Positions 27,201-42,200 of a stretch of 64,000 nucleotides of DNA are shown here, piece by piece; within the stretch, counting starts at the first letter, position 1, and every line of letters begins with the position of its first letter. Under the pieces are notes generated by a model, which made no database searches, was not told where the DNA came from, and saw only the letters and a program-made list of their open reading frames with translations. Source of the DNA: Bathymodiolus brooksi (taxonomy: Eukaryota; Mollusca; Bivalvia; Mytilida; Modiolidae); the NCBI GenBank assembly GCA_963680875.1, contig OY804588.1, forward strand, positions 81,368,829-81,432,828, read 5' to 3'. The position numbers and the translations under genes were made by a program.

Positions 27201-30200
27201 CCCTTTTTTGTATCCCCCCCCCACCCCATTTGCTCTTGATAATGAACATATCTGCCCATACCATGCGTTCATTCCAACATTTTCCTAAGGGAAATGGGAG
27301 CATGTGTCATCACTTTACATCCATAGTCCTTTGTTGTAATATTAAAAAAATGAAACATCTCTGTAATTTAATGCTAAGCCAGCTTACCGTCCATTATGTA
27401 TGAATCTACTGATTCTACCAACTAACCAATATGGCCGACATTACTATAAATAGAACAAAAAGTATGAAATATAAATTGTACAGGTAGTCAAATTATATTT
27501 AGTATTATGTGGGTGGGTGTTCTGATTTTTGCTGAATTTTGACAAACACACAATTGACTACTGTTGGCTATTCTATTTAATGGGGATCGTAATGGTCGTG
27601 ATCGTATGGTAGTTGGATTTACAACTACCTGTGTAATCAGTGCCTATCACCACTAATGTTGTGAGTTCGAATCCAGCTCAGGCGAGATATTCTCGATACA
27701 ACATTATGTGATAAAGTTTGTCAATGACTTGAAACAGGTTGGTGGTTTTCTCAGGTTTTCCTCCACCAATAAAAACTGACTGCCACGATATAACTAAAAT
27801 ATTGTTGAAAGTGGCATTAAACACCATAACCCCTTATTTAATAGTTTCTTGAACACTATTCCTTGTACAATATTTACATCCATGTCTTCAATATTAATTT
27901 TAAATCTTTTGCTAATTTGCAAGGATCATTGCTTATCAGCTGGTACCCTATATGTGTTTAATGGCTACTTTTTTATTGTAGAATAAGAAAAGATGGCGAT
28001 GTCTTAGATATCAAGATTGAACAAGCATGTTCCTTTGTGTTGAATCCTACCTCCTCTAGACCCCTAGTCGCTGTTGATGATGGTTCAGAAGAGACGTTCC
28101 AGTATGATATCTTCATTTCCTACTCCCATAAACAGCCGAAGCAATCAGAAAAAATACTACAAATGTTGACGACAGCTAATTCTGATCTGAAGATATTCTT
28201 TGATAGGAGTGAACTGACTATGGGTAAATTAAGAAGAATAGACATTCATTGATCCACCGATGTTGACCATCAATTTGAATTAAGTCTTAAACAAAAGTCT
28301 TTACCAGGCCAAAATTAATATTTTGTTTCCCTCACCCGACCAACCATTAGAAAATGTTGCTGCTGGAAATATTTTTTTGGATGATTTGGCGACATCTTTT
28401 TTAAAATTTTGGTTACCGTAAATCATGACTGTTCCAGGACTTACGTTTGGAACTGGTTTACACTGTTTTATATGATCAAATTATGTTGCTCGACCTGGGT
28501 AGAAACCAGATTTGTGTCATATGAATGCAGCATTCCTATTGTCTGATATGATTTTTTTGGAAATCCCCCTATCTACCGGACCATTGGAGAAATGGAGGGT
28601 CGAGTGCGGGAAGCAAATATGTTTTTTTAGGGTAGCCCCGGGTAGCCCCAGTGATTTGAAATTTTCCCTTTGATCTTGATGTACAATTATATATGTTACC
28701 ATGTAATTAGCTTGATATGAAAATTGTTGTTTATTTTTAATATATAACTATTGGACGTTATACCAATGTCACCATGATAAATCGAGGCTCCATTTATTTT
28801 TAATATATAACTATTGGACGTTATACCAATTCAATGTCACCATGACAAATCGAGGCTCCGTTTATTTTTAATATATAACTATTGGACGTTATACCAATGT
28901 CGCCATGACAAATTGAGGCAATTTAGCCCTGATAAATCCATTATCACAAAACAGATCAATATTATTGTATATATAATACACAGCAGACAGAATGGTGGAC
29001 GATATTGTCACTCATGAAATTCATTATCATCTGAACCCAAATTATTGTCTGTGGTTTTTCTTTGGTATTTACATTAGAAGCCTTGATGATGCAATTTTTG
29101 GATTTGCTATAGCACATCTCCATTTACCTAACTTTACTATGCATTGCTAGATGAAGTCCATTTGCAACAGTAAAACAAGTGGTTGACGTAAACAAAGTTG
29201 AAAATACACTAAATTGTCTCCTTATTTTGATTGTTTTACTGTTTTTTTTCTTGACATAAAATGATAATCAAATATATTTTAATCAGGGAAATAAATTATT
29301 GAAAAAAAATTTAAACTCGTTTTCTTATCCCTTTAATTATATGTATTATACCATGTTGAAATTGATCTTATTGTACAATATTTTAATAAAATATGCTTAA
29401 ACTTATATATTTATGGTGTAAGTCCAGTCAAACCTGTCTTGTGTGACCTTTCAAGGGAACATTGAAATAGGGTCACATAAAACAGGTGGTCACTAAATAC
29501 AGGTTTAATTAATATGAAATGCATTGTAAAGGGAATTTAAAATTAAGGTCATATAATACAAGTTATTGTTTAATAGGGGTGGTCACTAAAGCAGGTGTGA
29601 CTGTACTACAATAAAAATGTCTATTGTATATTTCCTATATGAAAATGAAATATTAAACACATTATCATATGGCTTTATTTTATTATCACATACTACATAA
29701 TTAGCCTGTATGGTCAGGATATCAACCTGAGAGCTTTACCTCAAGGGCTGATAACGACCAAGTGCTGATATAGTACAGGATAATATGATACGAAAAAAAA
29801 TCATGTAATAATCTATTTATATATCTTAAGATTTAACTGTGATAGAGTTTGATTTTTAGCTGCCAGTTTTTTTCTCTTTCCTGAGGAGGATTCGAACCTA
29901 CCCCATTGGTACACATTAGCACCGGTTCACTTAGCATATTGACGAACCAATTAACCTCCTTGGTCTAATCCTCAATATTAAAATATAGTTCTATTAACCG
30001 ATGATATACCTTGTCACCTGAGGTCAAGTTAAGGGTGACAAGTGACAAGACCTCCATTAATGAAGCTATATTTCTATGATTCTTCATAATTGCAAGCGAA
30101 TTGGTGCATCAGTGTACCTATGATGTGTGTTTTCATCGTACATATAAATGGGGTTTTTACCACTTAATCTATCAAATGGTCGAGTACGTTAGTATTTATC

Positions 30201-33200
30201 TGTTCTGTAAGCCTCTTTTTTATATATAATTTACAGGAAACATGTGGCAGTCATCATTATATGATTCTTTAGACAGATCAGAATGTATCGTTGCTCTGGT
30301 ATCACCTGCTTATTTTTCATCAGTCGTCTGTCAAGAAGAATATAATATTGCTCTAGCCAGACACTTGGCTTGTGTAAGTATTAGTTAGATAGTAAGATTA
30401 TATATATTATGTATAAAGTTCAAGATTGAAGCATTCTAACAACAATGCTGATCACCCTGTTATATGCGATGGGTGGCATTTTACACACATGGAAAACACT
30501 TTCATGACCGCATCATTTCACTAAGTGGGGAGGTTTGGGCTCATGAAACGCTGCCACATTTTATTGATGTGCCTGTTCCAAGCCAGGAAAGTGCACAGTC
30601 ATGTAAATGTATGTTAAGGGTATCAATATTGCCTTTGTTTCTGTTGAATTTTGGATTTTGTTCCCACAGTGTGGTATTTTGGAACTGTTCCCACAGTGTG
30701 GTATTTTAGAACTGTTCCCACAGTGTGGTATTTTAGAACTGTTCCCACAGTGTGGTATTTTAGAACTGTTCCGACAGTGTGGTATTTTAGAACTGTTCCC
30801 ACAGTGTGGTATTTTAGAACTGTTCCCACAGTGTGGTATTTTAGAACTGTTCCCACAGTGTGGTATTTTAGAACTGTTCCCACAGTGTGGTATTTTAGAA
30901 CTGTTCCCACAGTGTGGTATTTTAGAACTGTTCCGACAGTGTGGTATTTTTTTGTATTTCATTTTATTAACAATAATTTATGAAGTTTTCCATGTAATAT
31001 AGGATTAAACGCATTTTCCGAATGACTTTTATGTAAGTTTGTGAGTGACTTGGTCCAAGTTATACATCAATAAACTCCGAAAAAAATGCATTTAATCCTT
31101 ATAATTCTGTAACTAAGTCTGTTTTTTTTCATTTGTTTTGAAAATTTACCTTTGGGGATTCCCAGTACGCACACATAGATACATTCCATTGGCATTGATG
31201 TGTGTCGGCCATGAATAACAAAATGAACTAACCTGCTTGTTTTCCTACTTTAAACTAGACGGTGATGTAATTAAGTTACTGATATTTTCCAATTTGATGG
31301 CATTTTGCATTTAGCTACTCAAACAAGGTCAGTTATGATGACAATAGAATTGGTATTTGTTACTTCTCTACTAAGCACTCAACATTAAGGAGTTTGAACA
31401 AAGACTGGTTGGCTCAGATTGTGGATAATGTGTCAGAATGGAGAGAAATGTCTACCCACGGACTATTGTGTCAGTCAGCTAACAGTATTAAAATCCATCT
31501 CAGTGTGTTGGTCTAGTATAAACAGATATCATTTTTAGTTCACCTTGCCAAAGGTAATGTGAGCTTTTGCCATCACTTGGTGTCCGTCGTCCATCGTCCG
31601 TTAACTTTTCACATTTTAATCTTCTCCTCTGAAACCTCTCAGCCAAATGAACTGAAACTTAGTAGGAAGCATCCATGGAAGGTCCTCTCTAAAAATTGCT
31701 CATTTTGTCCCAATCTATTAACAAACATGGCTGCCACAGGCAATTCTTGTTTCTGATTGGCCAATTTATTTTTTTAATTTTCCTCCTCTGAAACTGCTTA
31801 GCCAAATGAACCGAAACTTGGTAGGAATCATCTATGGGAGGTCCTCTATAAAGATTGTTCATTTTATTCCGATCTGGTAACAAACATGGCCACCACAGGC
31901 AATTCTTGCAATCAGCAAACCTCGGGTGAGTCCGCTTCGCTTCCTCAATCCCTCGGCTGTAATACGGTATTTGATATGCGTCTACGCGTCACATTTCTTT
32001 GCCGGAAGACCGTATCACTTCAATCAAACATTGCGTACCGCGAATAAGTTCTAAAATGGCAACAATAGATGAGTGTATAGAGTTTGCTTTGAAAAATATT
32101 GGCAGGGGTTTCAAAGTGGGCTGGTACCCGGTACTTTTACCCGCCTGAGATCGTGTATAGTACCGGCAGAAATTACTGAACCCCCCAAAATTAGCGGTGG
32201 TCAAAACCACACTGAAGTACCACTAGGAAATAGAAAATGCAAATATGCCCGGTAAAATGCAAATAATTAAAGATTACCAGTTATATTAGCGTTTACCAGC
32301 TAAATTAGCGAATTGTCTTGTTATATTTGCGTTTAACCTTTTAAATTTACATTGTCATGGCATTTTAGCGTTTTTCCTTTTAAATTTGCATTGTCGTGGC
32401 ATTTTAGCGTTTTTCCTTTTATATTTGCGTTTTTCCTTTTAAATTTGCATTGTCGTGGGATTTTAGCGTTTTTCCTTTTAAATTTGCATTGTCGTGGGAT
32501 TTTAGCATTTTTCCTTTTAAATTTGCATTGTCGTGGCATTTTAGCGTTTTTCCTTTTAAATTTGTATTGTCGTGGGATTTTAGCGTTTTTCCTTTTATAT
32601 TTGTGTTTTTCCTTTTAAATTTGCATTGTCGTGGCATTTTAACGTTTTTCCTTTTAAATTTGCATTGTCGTGGCATTTTAGCGTTTATCCTTTTATATTT
32701 GCGTTTTTCCTTTTAAATTTGCATTGTCGTGGGATTTTAGTGTTTTTCCTTTTATATTTGCAATTTTCCTTTTAAATTTGCATTGTCGTGGGATTTTAGC
32801 GTTTTTCCTTTTATATTTGCGTTTTTCCTTTTAAATTTGCATTGTCGTGGAATTTTAGCGTTTTTCCTTTTAAATTTGCATTTTACCAGTTAAATCGCCC
32901 GGTCATCTAAATCACCTGCTGAGTAGAGAGATTACGTAATACTGTAGTCGTCACTAGCTCATTGAATATGACGATCTATAGTATTATATTATCGTGTATC
33001 TATACGTATTTATTTATTTATTTATTATTATTATTTATGTCATACTAGTCTGGCCCTTAATAAATTTAGTGTATTCAATACACAATAATCCATCAATTGT
33101 TGCGTATTTGATTTTTATGTCGTATTTTAACTTAATGCGATGTTTATTAAGAAATGTGACTTTAAATGTATTAAAATATTAGCAAAGTGTGATACACGTA

Positions 33201-36200
33201 CAGAATACGTATACTGTTGTCACTTCACTATTACTTGTTTTTGATTATCATGCGAGAAACACATTAACCTTGTATTACCTATGCTGAGACTATTTACTAA
33301 AAAATGAATTAAGTATATATTAAACTATCGGTCTCTATTAAGCTATTTATGTCTTGTTTTATAGCACAGGATTGTGTATGTACAGCGTCAAAGTTATTGT
33401 GCATTAAAAGTTCTGATTATTGTAATGAGGCACCTTAATGAACAATAAATATTTTTGTTTATGATATAAAACAAATAATCATATCCCTATGTAAACGCCG
33501 TAAAGCAAGAGACCATATTTTAATTTGAAATATTTTATTCTTCAATAAATTAAGGCAAATAATTCCTGAAATAAGAAGTGAAAGGCGGGTTTACTTATTT
33601 TTATTTTCATTCTGAAAACGACATGTACATTCACACCGGTTCACTCAGCAGGGTACCTAATATTGCCAGGCAGAATATACAAGTGTCATCTTACATCCGG
33701 TCGACGGGACTCTGACCGAATACATGAATACATGTGTCACAATCTTTGGCAATAATCAGAAACGCAATATACATTTTGTGACCATTTAACGGTACACGTG
33801 ACTAGAATAGGAGATGCAATACACATTTTAAAGGTTCTAATAGGTGATCAAGTATACATTAGGAATGGGTGCATATTAATGCACACTGGCGGAGCAAGGG
33901 TGTGTTCGACAATTTAGTAAAATTCGTGTATAAATTGGGTAAAAATTGGCAAACAAGAGCCTGGGTCCCCGTTTTCAAAACTGCTGGATCCGCACCTGAT
34001 GCAGCAATGATTCTGGGGCTATTTTCACAAAAAAATCTTAAGATTAACATTGATCGTAAGTTATATTGGATTGTTCATTTTTATCTTGATTTTTTTTGTG
34101 CATCATCAGAATGATATAGCAACAACCAAAATTATGAAGTAAAGCAGGGTGAACAGAGCAGGGTAGAACATTCTTTTTGCAAACCCCAAAAAGCAAAATA
34201 GACAAAAAACATTCATATGCAATTTTTCCTTATAAAAACAAAAAAACAATCATATTTTCTATGACTATTCTGAGATTAATCAGAAGGGTCTGCCAGTTCG
34301 AAAGACGTTATTAAAATAAACAAAAAATGTTTTCTTTACGCAGACATATTATATGTTACGCTTTGTTCAAATCAGAAATAACCGTTATAAAAACAGATTA
34401 ATCTTTTTACTGTTGGCAAGTAAGAATATTGTATTTCCATAAACAAATTATTATATACGTAAGAGATGTACCCTGAAGTTTTGTATAATATACTTTAAAA
34501 GTATTTATAATATTCATCGTCTGTAATTGTCAAATGAAAACTATTACAAATTATATGTTTACATAATCCTCTCAATTTTATGGCTTCCTACCCTGTAACT
34601 TTCTGTGCTTTTAGCTAAGAAGCAGAGCTTATGTGTAGCTTTATTGTAGTGCATGAACGATCGATTACAAAGTGCGATCTTATAAATAATAGCATTAAAA
34701 CAATTTTGCTCCGTAGCATAGGCCTATTTTTATTTTTTTACGAATTCATGGCATTGTTCCGATGTCTGTTCTTTTTTTTTCACATAATTTCGTAGTTCTT
34801 CAATTTTCGAAAAAAATATTTTGTAAATGTGTCTCATTAAAGACGGATCGTTTTCTCCGATTCGTTTGTTTTGCCATAAGTATATAGAAACAAAACGTAA
34901 ATCTGCAAAAAGTGATTGTGTAATAAATTCATAAAAGATGTTAAAGTTTGCTTTTAAAGACGCAAGTACCAAAAAACAGTGAACCTACCTACTAAACCGT
35001 ACTTTTTGTAATGCTAAAAATTTACTTCATTTATAAAGTAGCTGGAAAAAAATCCAGAAGGGCTATATAAAATCGAACTATGTCGTCTGCCTCTCAGGCA
35101 CCGGCTCTTCCTGTCATGTAACTGTCATGGGGTCACTGATCGTACTTGTAAACAAAAGAGCTGACTGAAATGTGCCTGTTTCTTATATAAAATACATGTC
35201 ACTTTGCAGTGCATTGTGGTTTCAGCACTAAGAAAAACATCAAAAGTAAACACAATTTTGAAAGTGGTCATTTTCAAACATTCTGTTATTTTATTTAGAT
35301 GTAATATGATTTGGTAGATGACCAGAACCATGAAATTTTAAAACCAGCCATTTCCGGATTTTATATTCGTTTCCATCCCATATATCGGCCCTGTTTTTAC
35401 TTCATACGAAAACAGATGACGCCATTTTACTGACAGCAAAAGTTGCCAGATAATCGAGAGTATATTAAAATACAAGAATGGCTTTAAAAACAATCTTATG
35501 TACAAAGAAATATTTAACTAGGCATTCTTTGAAAATTCCAATCGTCATATGAATGAAGGGTTAACACTGTTAATCGCTATATCTGAAAATTGATAATAGC
35601 ACGAAAACCGATAACACGATGCTAATAATCGAATATTCTTCTACATATTTTTGGACAGGAAGATCTCAGATCACATACTCCATTCATTATTGTATTTTTA
35701 TTCAATAAAATATTTTAAAAAGTTGTACTTCAATTTTCTATTTCATTAGTTAACGATATATTATTTTTTTTTGATAGCGTCACATGTTTTGTTAGTTATG
35801 CATGTTGTTTGTTGACATCCTAGTTTTAGTAATATTTTGATCTCGGGGTGAAATTTAAATGTATAACAAGCTTGCTTGCTGTATTTATCCTTTCTTAAGA
35901 AAAGAATGTCATTATTCCTACAATGTAGCGTCAATTTATGTGTTTTCATCCATATTTTTACATCCGACATTTTTTTTTATTGACATGTACAAGGTTACAT
36001 AATATAGTCTCTGATCCATTCATACACTTAGCTAATAAGTAATATTTTCTTTACAATAGTTTATTTTTGTTAATAAAATAGACGAATTATTGAATAACGA
36101 TTTATATAAATGAAACGATTAAAATTGATTGCTAAAAAAAACTGTTATTATTAAATACCCGGATATGTTTGGATAAGAGAATAGCATTCGGGTCATTGAG

Positions 36201-39200
36201 GGGTCATGTAGTCTCGTGGTTATAAATGCGAAAACATTTCTCAAATTTTGAACAACTACCTGTCAACCTCTCGTGTAAACTCTTTGACACGCTGATCCGT
36301 CCTATTTTAAGTTATAATTGTGAAATATGGTATATGGACGAATACCTCCCTTCATATAGAGCCATGCTTCGAGCAACCAGAAATAATACTTTTTGTGATA
36401 CTTTAGCCCTACAGGAAAAATCATCATATGAAAAAATACATACAAAATATTTTAAAACAGTTTTAGGCCTTAAAAAAACTGCATGTAACATTTCGACATT
36501 ATCAGAGTTGGGGCGACTCCCTATTGCTTCCTTTATTAAAACTCAAGTTATGATGTATTTTGTAAGAATAAATACTAATAATATAAACCCATTAATTAAA
36601 GAATCCCTTAATGTTAATAAATCTTTACATGATGAAGGCTTCTACACATGGTATACTTTGGCATTAAATGTCTTTCAAGAATTTGATTTGGATGCTGAAG
36701 ATTTTTCTAATATGGATAAGTGTTTCCATAAGATAAAAGTTCCATTTAAAAAAGAATTTAAAAAGGTTGTCCATAATAATTACATTCAGAAAACTAAAGA
36801 CAAACTTTCAAAATTAACATAATTCAAAACTTTATTTGTATAATAAAATAAAACATGATATTGTTTTGGAAGAGTATTTGATAAAGGAAAAAAACTTTAA
36901 AAATAGACAACTCATAGCTAAATTTCGGACAAGTGACCATTGTTTGCAAATTGAAACGGGTCGATATATTAATATACCTCATCAACAAAGACTTTGCACT
37001 ACTTGTAATATCTTAGAAGATGAATATCACTTTTTTTTAAATTGTCATTTAAACCAGCAACCTAGAAATTTACTAATAAATACTATTGAAAATAAATGTC
37101 CTTCTTTTACTAATATGTCACCCATGAATAGACTTGATTACATACTCAATCCAACTTCAGATCTTTTATCGGTTGTTTGCACCTTCATAAAACAATTGCT
37201 AGACTTGAGATGATAGGGTTCAGCTGGTCAAATATTTCTCCTACATTTACATATTTATTATGTTTGTGTTGTTTTTCTTTTATATGTTTGCATGCTTTTG
37301 TATTGTAATTGCTTGACCCATATGGGTGTAATATGCAATTTGAATAAAAAAAATAATAATATTTTCTTTTGAAAAGTTAATTTTTGTCAATGAAATGTTG
37401 AATTACAAGAATAAAACAAGTATATGTGGAATTATTTTTTTTTAAAGATTGAACATGTGGTGTTTACATCATCAAGTAAAAATATTGATTCAAATCTAGT
37501 AAATTTATATTGATTTAAGAAGAAAAATTGAAATAAAGAAAAGTTATAAAATTAATGAGAAATGAAATAATATATTTTATTTAAGAGTAAAGTATGGTCA
37601 TTTTTTTGTTTGTTAAAAGAATCCAATAGGAAAATAAACCATTAATTAAAATTTTAACAGAAATAATACACCTTAAAACAGTAAAATATGTATACATTAA
37701 GGAAAGAAAATAGATCATATATATATATTCTGACAATGGAAATGAAGTTCTATTTTTAAGTTAATTTTTATAAGAAAATTATTTCTTTCATAACTTGACT
37801 TTTTAATTATAAAAAAAAGTGAAAAATCAAGCTTGGAGAGCATATTTCAGGTTTGTTTATATAGTATCAGAGTTCGGGAAATGTGTCAGTCCTGTCAGAC
37901 ATGACCAGCAAAATTTGGGCAGATTTTGCTATGGACTGACACAAGATTGGTATTTTGCAATAGAAAATTAATGAGGACTGACATTTTTTTCACTAGGACC
38001 ACCAAACCCATATGCAATTTCGCGAACTCTATAGTATTAATGTTTAATATAAATATTAATTACACTACAGCTAGGATGGATTACGCCATATCCGCGCGTC
38101 CATCACGGACACCGATTGTAATTCGCGGAAAGTCATGATGGACACAAAAGTCTGATCGCGGCAGTTTGTTTGTAGTGTCATCGTATAAACCTTGATGTCC
38201 ATGATGGACAGCGAAAAAAAAACCAACATTACGTGTAGTTATATTCTTATATTCGTCTCCAGGGGCGGATCCAGGATTTCAAGTTAGGGGGGGCGCACTT
38301 AAAAATTTATGGGGTAATTCGTGTGAAAAATCACGATTTTACGCCAAAAAATCATATTTTTTCCAATTGCGGAGAGAGGCACGAACATTTTTGGGGTAAT
38401 TCGTGTGAAAAATCACGATTTTACGCCAAAAAATCATATTTTTTCCAATTTTAGGGGGGGCGCCCCTGGTCTCGGTTTGTTACCTCAATGCATCTCTTTC
38501 CAGAACGTGCTGAGTGCTGAATGGGGTATATTTTATTGTGAATTTTATATTTGTATTTATTTGTAATACATAACTTACATGATTTTTTTTTTTAAAGCAG
38601 CATCTGCTTCATGACATAGTAGTGGGTTTTATTTTTAAAGTGATGGCACAGGAACTTCTGGTATTTGAATGATTTTGTACCTGCTGGTGCCTTCGCAATG
38701 AACTGTCGGTACACAAAGATGGCACCTGTCAATCAATATCCATAGATCAAAGACCGAAATTAACATGGCTATGGTATTTAGAGAGGAGACAACACATTGA
38801 GATGAAATAATAAGAAATTTTATTGAAAATAAATTTGTATCCAGAAAGTTTATTAATTAATAAATTAAAAAGATTTTTAATACAATTTAATAAGAAATAC
38901 CAAACACAATATCGTTATTTAGGTAAATACTTATTGGAACAGATTTAAAAAAAACAAAAACAAAAACAAAACATAGAGATCCCTCCAAGTGTATCAACGA
39001 TCATACTCTCAGGTCGGACACAGAGTTTCGTCGGACTTGAAGAGAGTGTCACTCTTATAATTGTCCGACAAAATCCTCCCAGGTCGGAGTGAGAGTGAGA
39101 GTCTCCACTCTCAGATAGTCAGTAAACTGTAAACAGGAAACGTCCCCAAATTCTGCTAACCAATAAATTCGTGCATAAAGAAACATGCGCATCTTAGTAA

Positions 39201-42200
39201 AGCTGAAGTAAATGAGTGATATACAGTACGGAAAGTATAGATATGTTAACGGCTGTCACGGGCGATATATACAATAATATCCATGAATAAAATGTATTAA
39301 CATGCAGTACCCATGTTTTAAGTGAACTAGAAGTGAATATTAATATGTCCCTATGTACTCGCGACAATCCTTGCCAAGAAGTCCCTTTCACTTGCTGCAG
39401 ACAGTTGCCGGTTTACGATATCGGGTGCGTACGTTTGCTCTTTTACGTGTTCGCCAAATGTAGGGCGAACGAACCCGGGTAAATAATTATAATTTATACA
39501 TTTATTTCTTTAAAGGCAAATTTGGATTAAAATTAATTAGTAAAATTTAACTTTTATTTTGTTTATGGCGAATGGGTCATAAATCCATAAATCCCGTTTT
39601 TTTCTTTCTTGAAAATTGGCAGTCTGCGGAGTCCTGATATAGGTGAAATAATATTTTATTGGTGTATTCTATGTTTTTTTTTACAGTTTACCTGTCAAAA
39701 CATCACCCATCTCAGCATGTCGTCGCATCGTGCATTCATGATATACAAATACACCTATCACAGGTGTGAAAAAAAAACGTTGCTCAAGACTCCTTTTACT
39801 AAGACTTATAAACATAGATAACTATTTTGCGTTTTCGATTTTCAAGCCGTCTTCCAATTTATTTGTACTTAAAAAATAAATTTATAACTGACCCAAGCTA
39901 AATAAATGAAATGTGACTTAATGTGTTAATTATATAAATCCTTGCCTTCTATAAATTTTAATTTCTTATCTAATTCTTATTCTTATTATGTAACAATATG
40001 GTCAGGTTGTTATTTTCATTGAATGACATCTCAAAATAGATGGCTTCACAGTAGGAGCTCTTCCTGTATATTGGTTACATCCTGTATATTACAACTGACA
40101 GCCAATGCAGGACAAACAATTTTAATCAGCCATCATTATCATAAAATACTTTATTTTGATGATGACACCTAATTCCCATCACCTAATCCAAATTAGTATA
40201 GTAGAGGAGTACCGTATTTTTCGGACAATACATTTTGTTTACAGTATACCTTTATTTTGCTGTAGGTTTATTTCTGAATAAGAACACTCGTATCATTGAT
40301 GTTCTTGGTGTTATTTTTTTTTAAATAAAGCAATAAAATTTATGTATACTACCAGGGGGTGCAATTCTGGGGAAAACATATTCAACATCCGAAAAAAAAT
40401 TAATATTCAATGATTGAAGTGTTAGTGAAAATCAGTTCAATATTGTATTTAATAATAAAATATATACTATAAAAAATGTATCTTGTTGAAAAAAATCACA
40501 GGGTGGATCGATTTACAATATAAAATTATTATCACAAAATATCTAAATATAGCTATAGCTTTTCTATTATCAAACACGAGCATGCGCACGTGGTTGTAGT
40601 AAAAAATGGCAGTTGCAATACATCTCACAGTAAACGTGTAGAACAAGCTTTTTATACTAAATAAACTGGAAAATAATTTATATCGATTTCGTTACTTAAT
40701 CGATATTTTATTGCAATAATTCATATGAGGCTATGGGTGTTTAAACGTCACTTTTCAACAATAGTTCAGTTATATATTGACGTTTGAGCTACCTTTCCTG
40801 GCGCGAATATTGTGCAAGGTAGAAATACACTAGGGTATTTACGTACAAAATAAAGACAAAAATATCTCATATTTATATAAGTAAGAAAATTTAACAGAAC
40901 ATTTGCATGAATGTTTGTCGGAAAAGGTTGATAGTTTCAGTAAATTTCAACACAATTTATCAGTCATATTTACCTTACCCCCTTTTGCATACATCATCAA
41001 AATCATTGTAAGTGTAAAATGTAAATGTCTGTAATTCTGTGCTCTCACGGGCTTCTTGATTGATTTAATAAACTATGTTATGTTATGTTATGTTATGTTA
41101 TGTTATGTTATGCTATACATGAACATGCGAAGATATATATTTACACCTAATCATTTTTCAAATTTTTGTTTCAACTTTATTCGTAAAGTCTAATGCTAAT
41201 TCCGTCTAGTATGAGATATATACAAAACAATATACATGTAAATATTTACGTTGCCGTAAATTTGATGATTGATGGTCCCGATATTTCAGGTATAGGTTGA
41301 ATGCGTGTCAATGATTTGTAATCACATGAAATTAATTTCAGTAATTTCAAAAGCAAAAGTTAAATGGGATTGACTGAACAAAGTAAACTGTACGACTTTT
41401 ACGTTTGCACCGGTGGGCATCATTTGTAATTTATTTTAAAAGTCGGTACATGAGTACAACAATAACATAAGCTCTAATGTGCTTTTAAGTCCGACATTAA
41501 AAAATATATACATAATATCTTTTTTTTCCCCTTGTTAATTGTATATGCCCTCCTGGGGCCCTGATTTTGTTAATAAACTTATATTTATTCTATTTCTATA
41601 TCTGTACAATAAGCACCGCCTATTTGTCAGTCAATTATACATCAAAGAGACCGATAAGGAGCAATTAACACATGATTGACAAGGTTGAGAGAGTTGTAAA
41701 ATAAATCGATTATGGATGTATAAAACAGAGAATACTTTTCTTGTTTTGGTAACGAGAAAGATAATTTCATTGCATACATATAAACAAGTTGAATTCTAAA
41801 AAAAAAAAAAAAAATGAAGAAAACAAATAATAATAATAAACAAAGATCGTTTCTGTATGACTGCAACAAAACTATTTTTATGTGGTTACTTTCCTCGCTT
41901 GCCGTGCTAATAACGTGTTGTCCGCGAATGTCCTGATGGACAATTTGACTGCCACGTTCGGCCGCGAGACGATCGCGGACTTCCCGATGCTAATTAGTTA
42001 ATTTCCGCGCCGCGATCGTTCAGTATTATATTTTCATATTTTATGTGTAATTTTATAGTTTTAGAGTTTAATAATACATATTCATTAATTTGTTTTCGTA
42101 TTTTATGTAATTCCATATATGTAGAAAAAGCAAAAAAGAGAATCAAATTTACCTTTATTAACATCTGATTACCCTGATAATTCACCCTTAATGGGACCCC

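Noticed and set aside
27582..27680. tRNA gene from the A-box and B-box-like sequences
   Set aside because: The tRNA-like part is the head of a SINE repeated many times in the window; it does not fold into a full cloverleaf and is followed by a SINE body.
30561..31002. Overlapping 95-133 residue ORFs on both strands with repeats such as LFPQCGILE
   Set aside because: Produced by a 27-bp tandem array; the period is a multiple of three, so several frames stay open together. No sign of a gene.
32994..33182. Hydrophobic [23 protein letters not shown], present in both foldback arms (also 45376-45564)
   Set aside because: Identical only because the arms are inverted copies; composition follows tattta-type microsatellite and AT-rich DNA, with no other coding support.
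36206..37353. An intact retrotransposon gene in the host gene's intron
   Set aside because: Only the C-terminal third of a LINE protein is present, with a frameshift and no RT catalytic or endonuclease domains.
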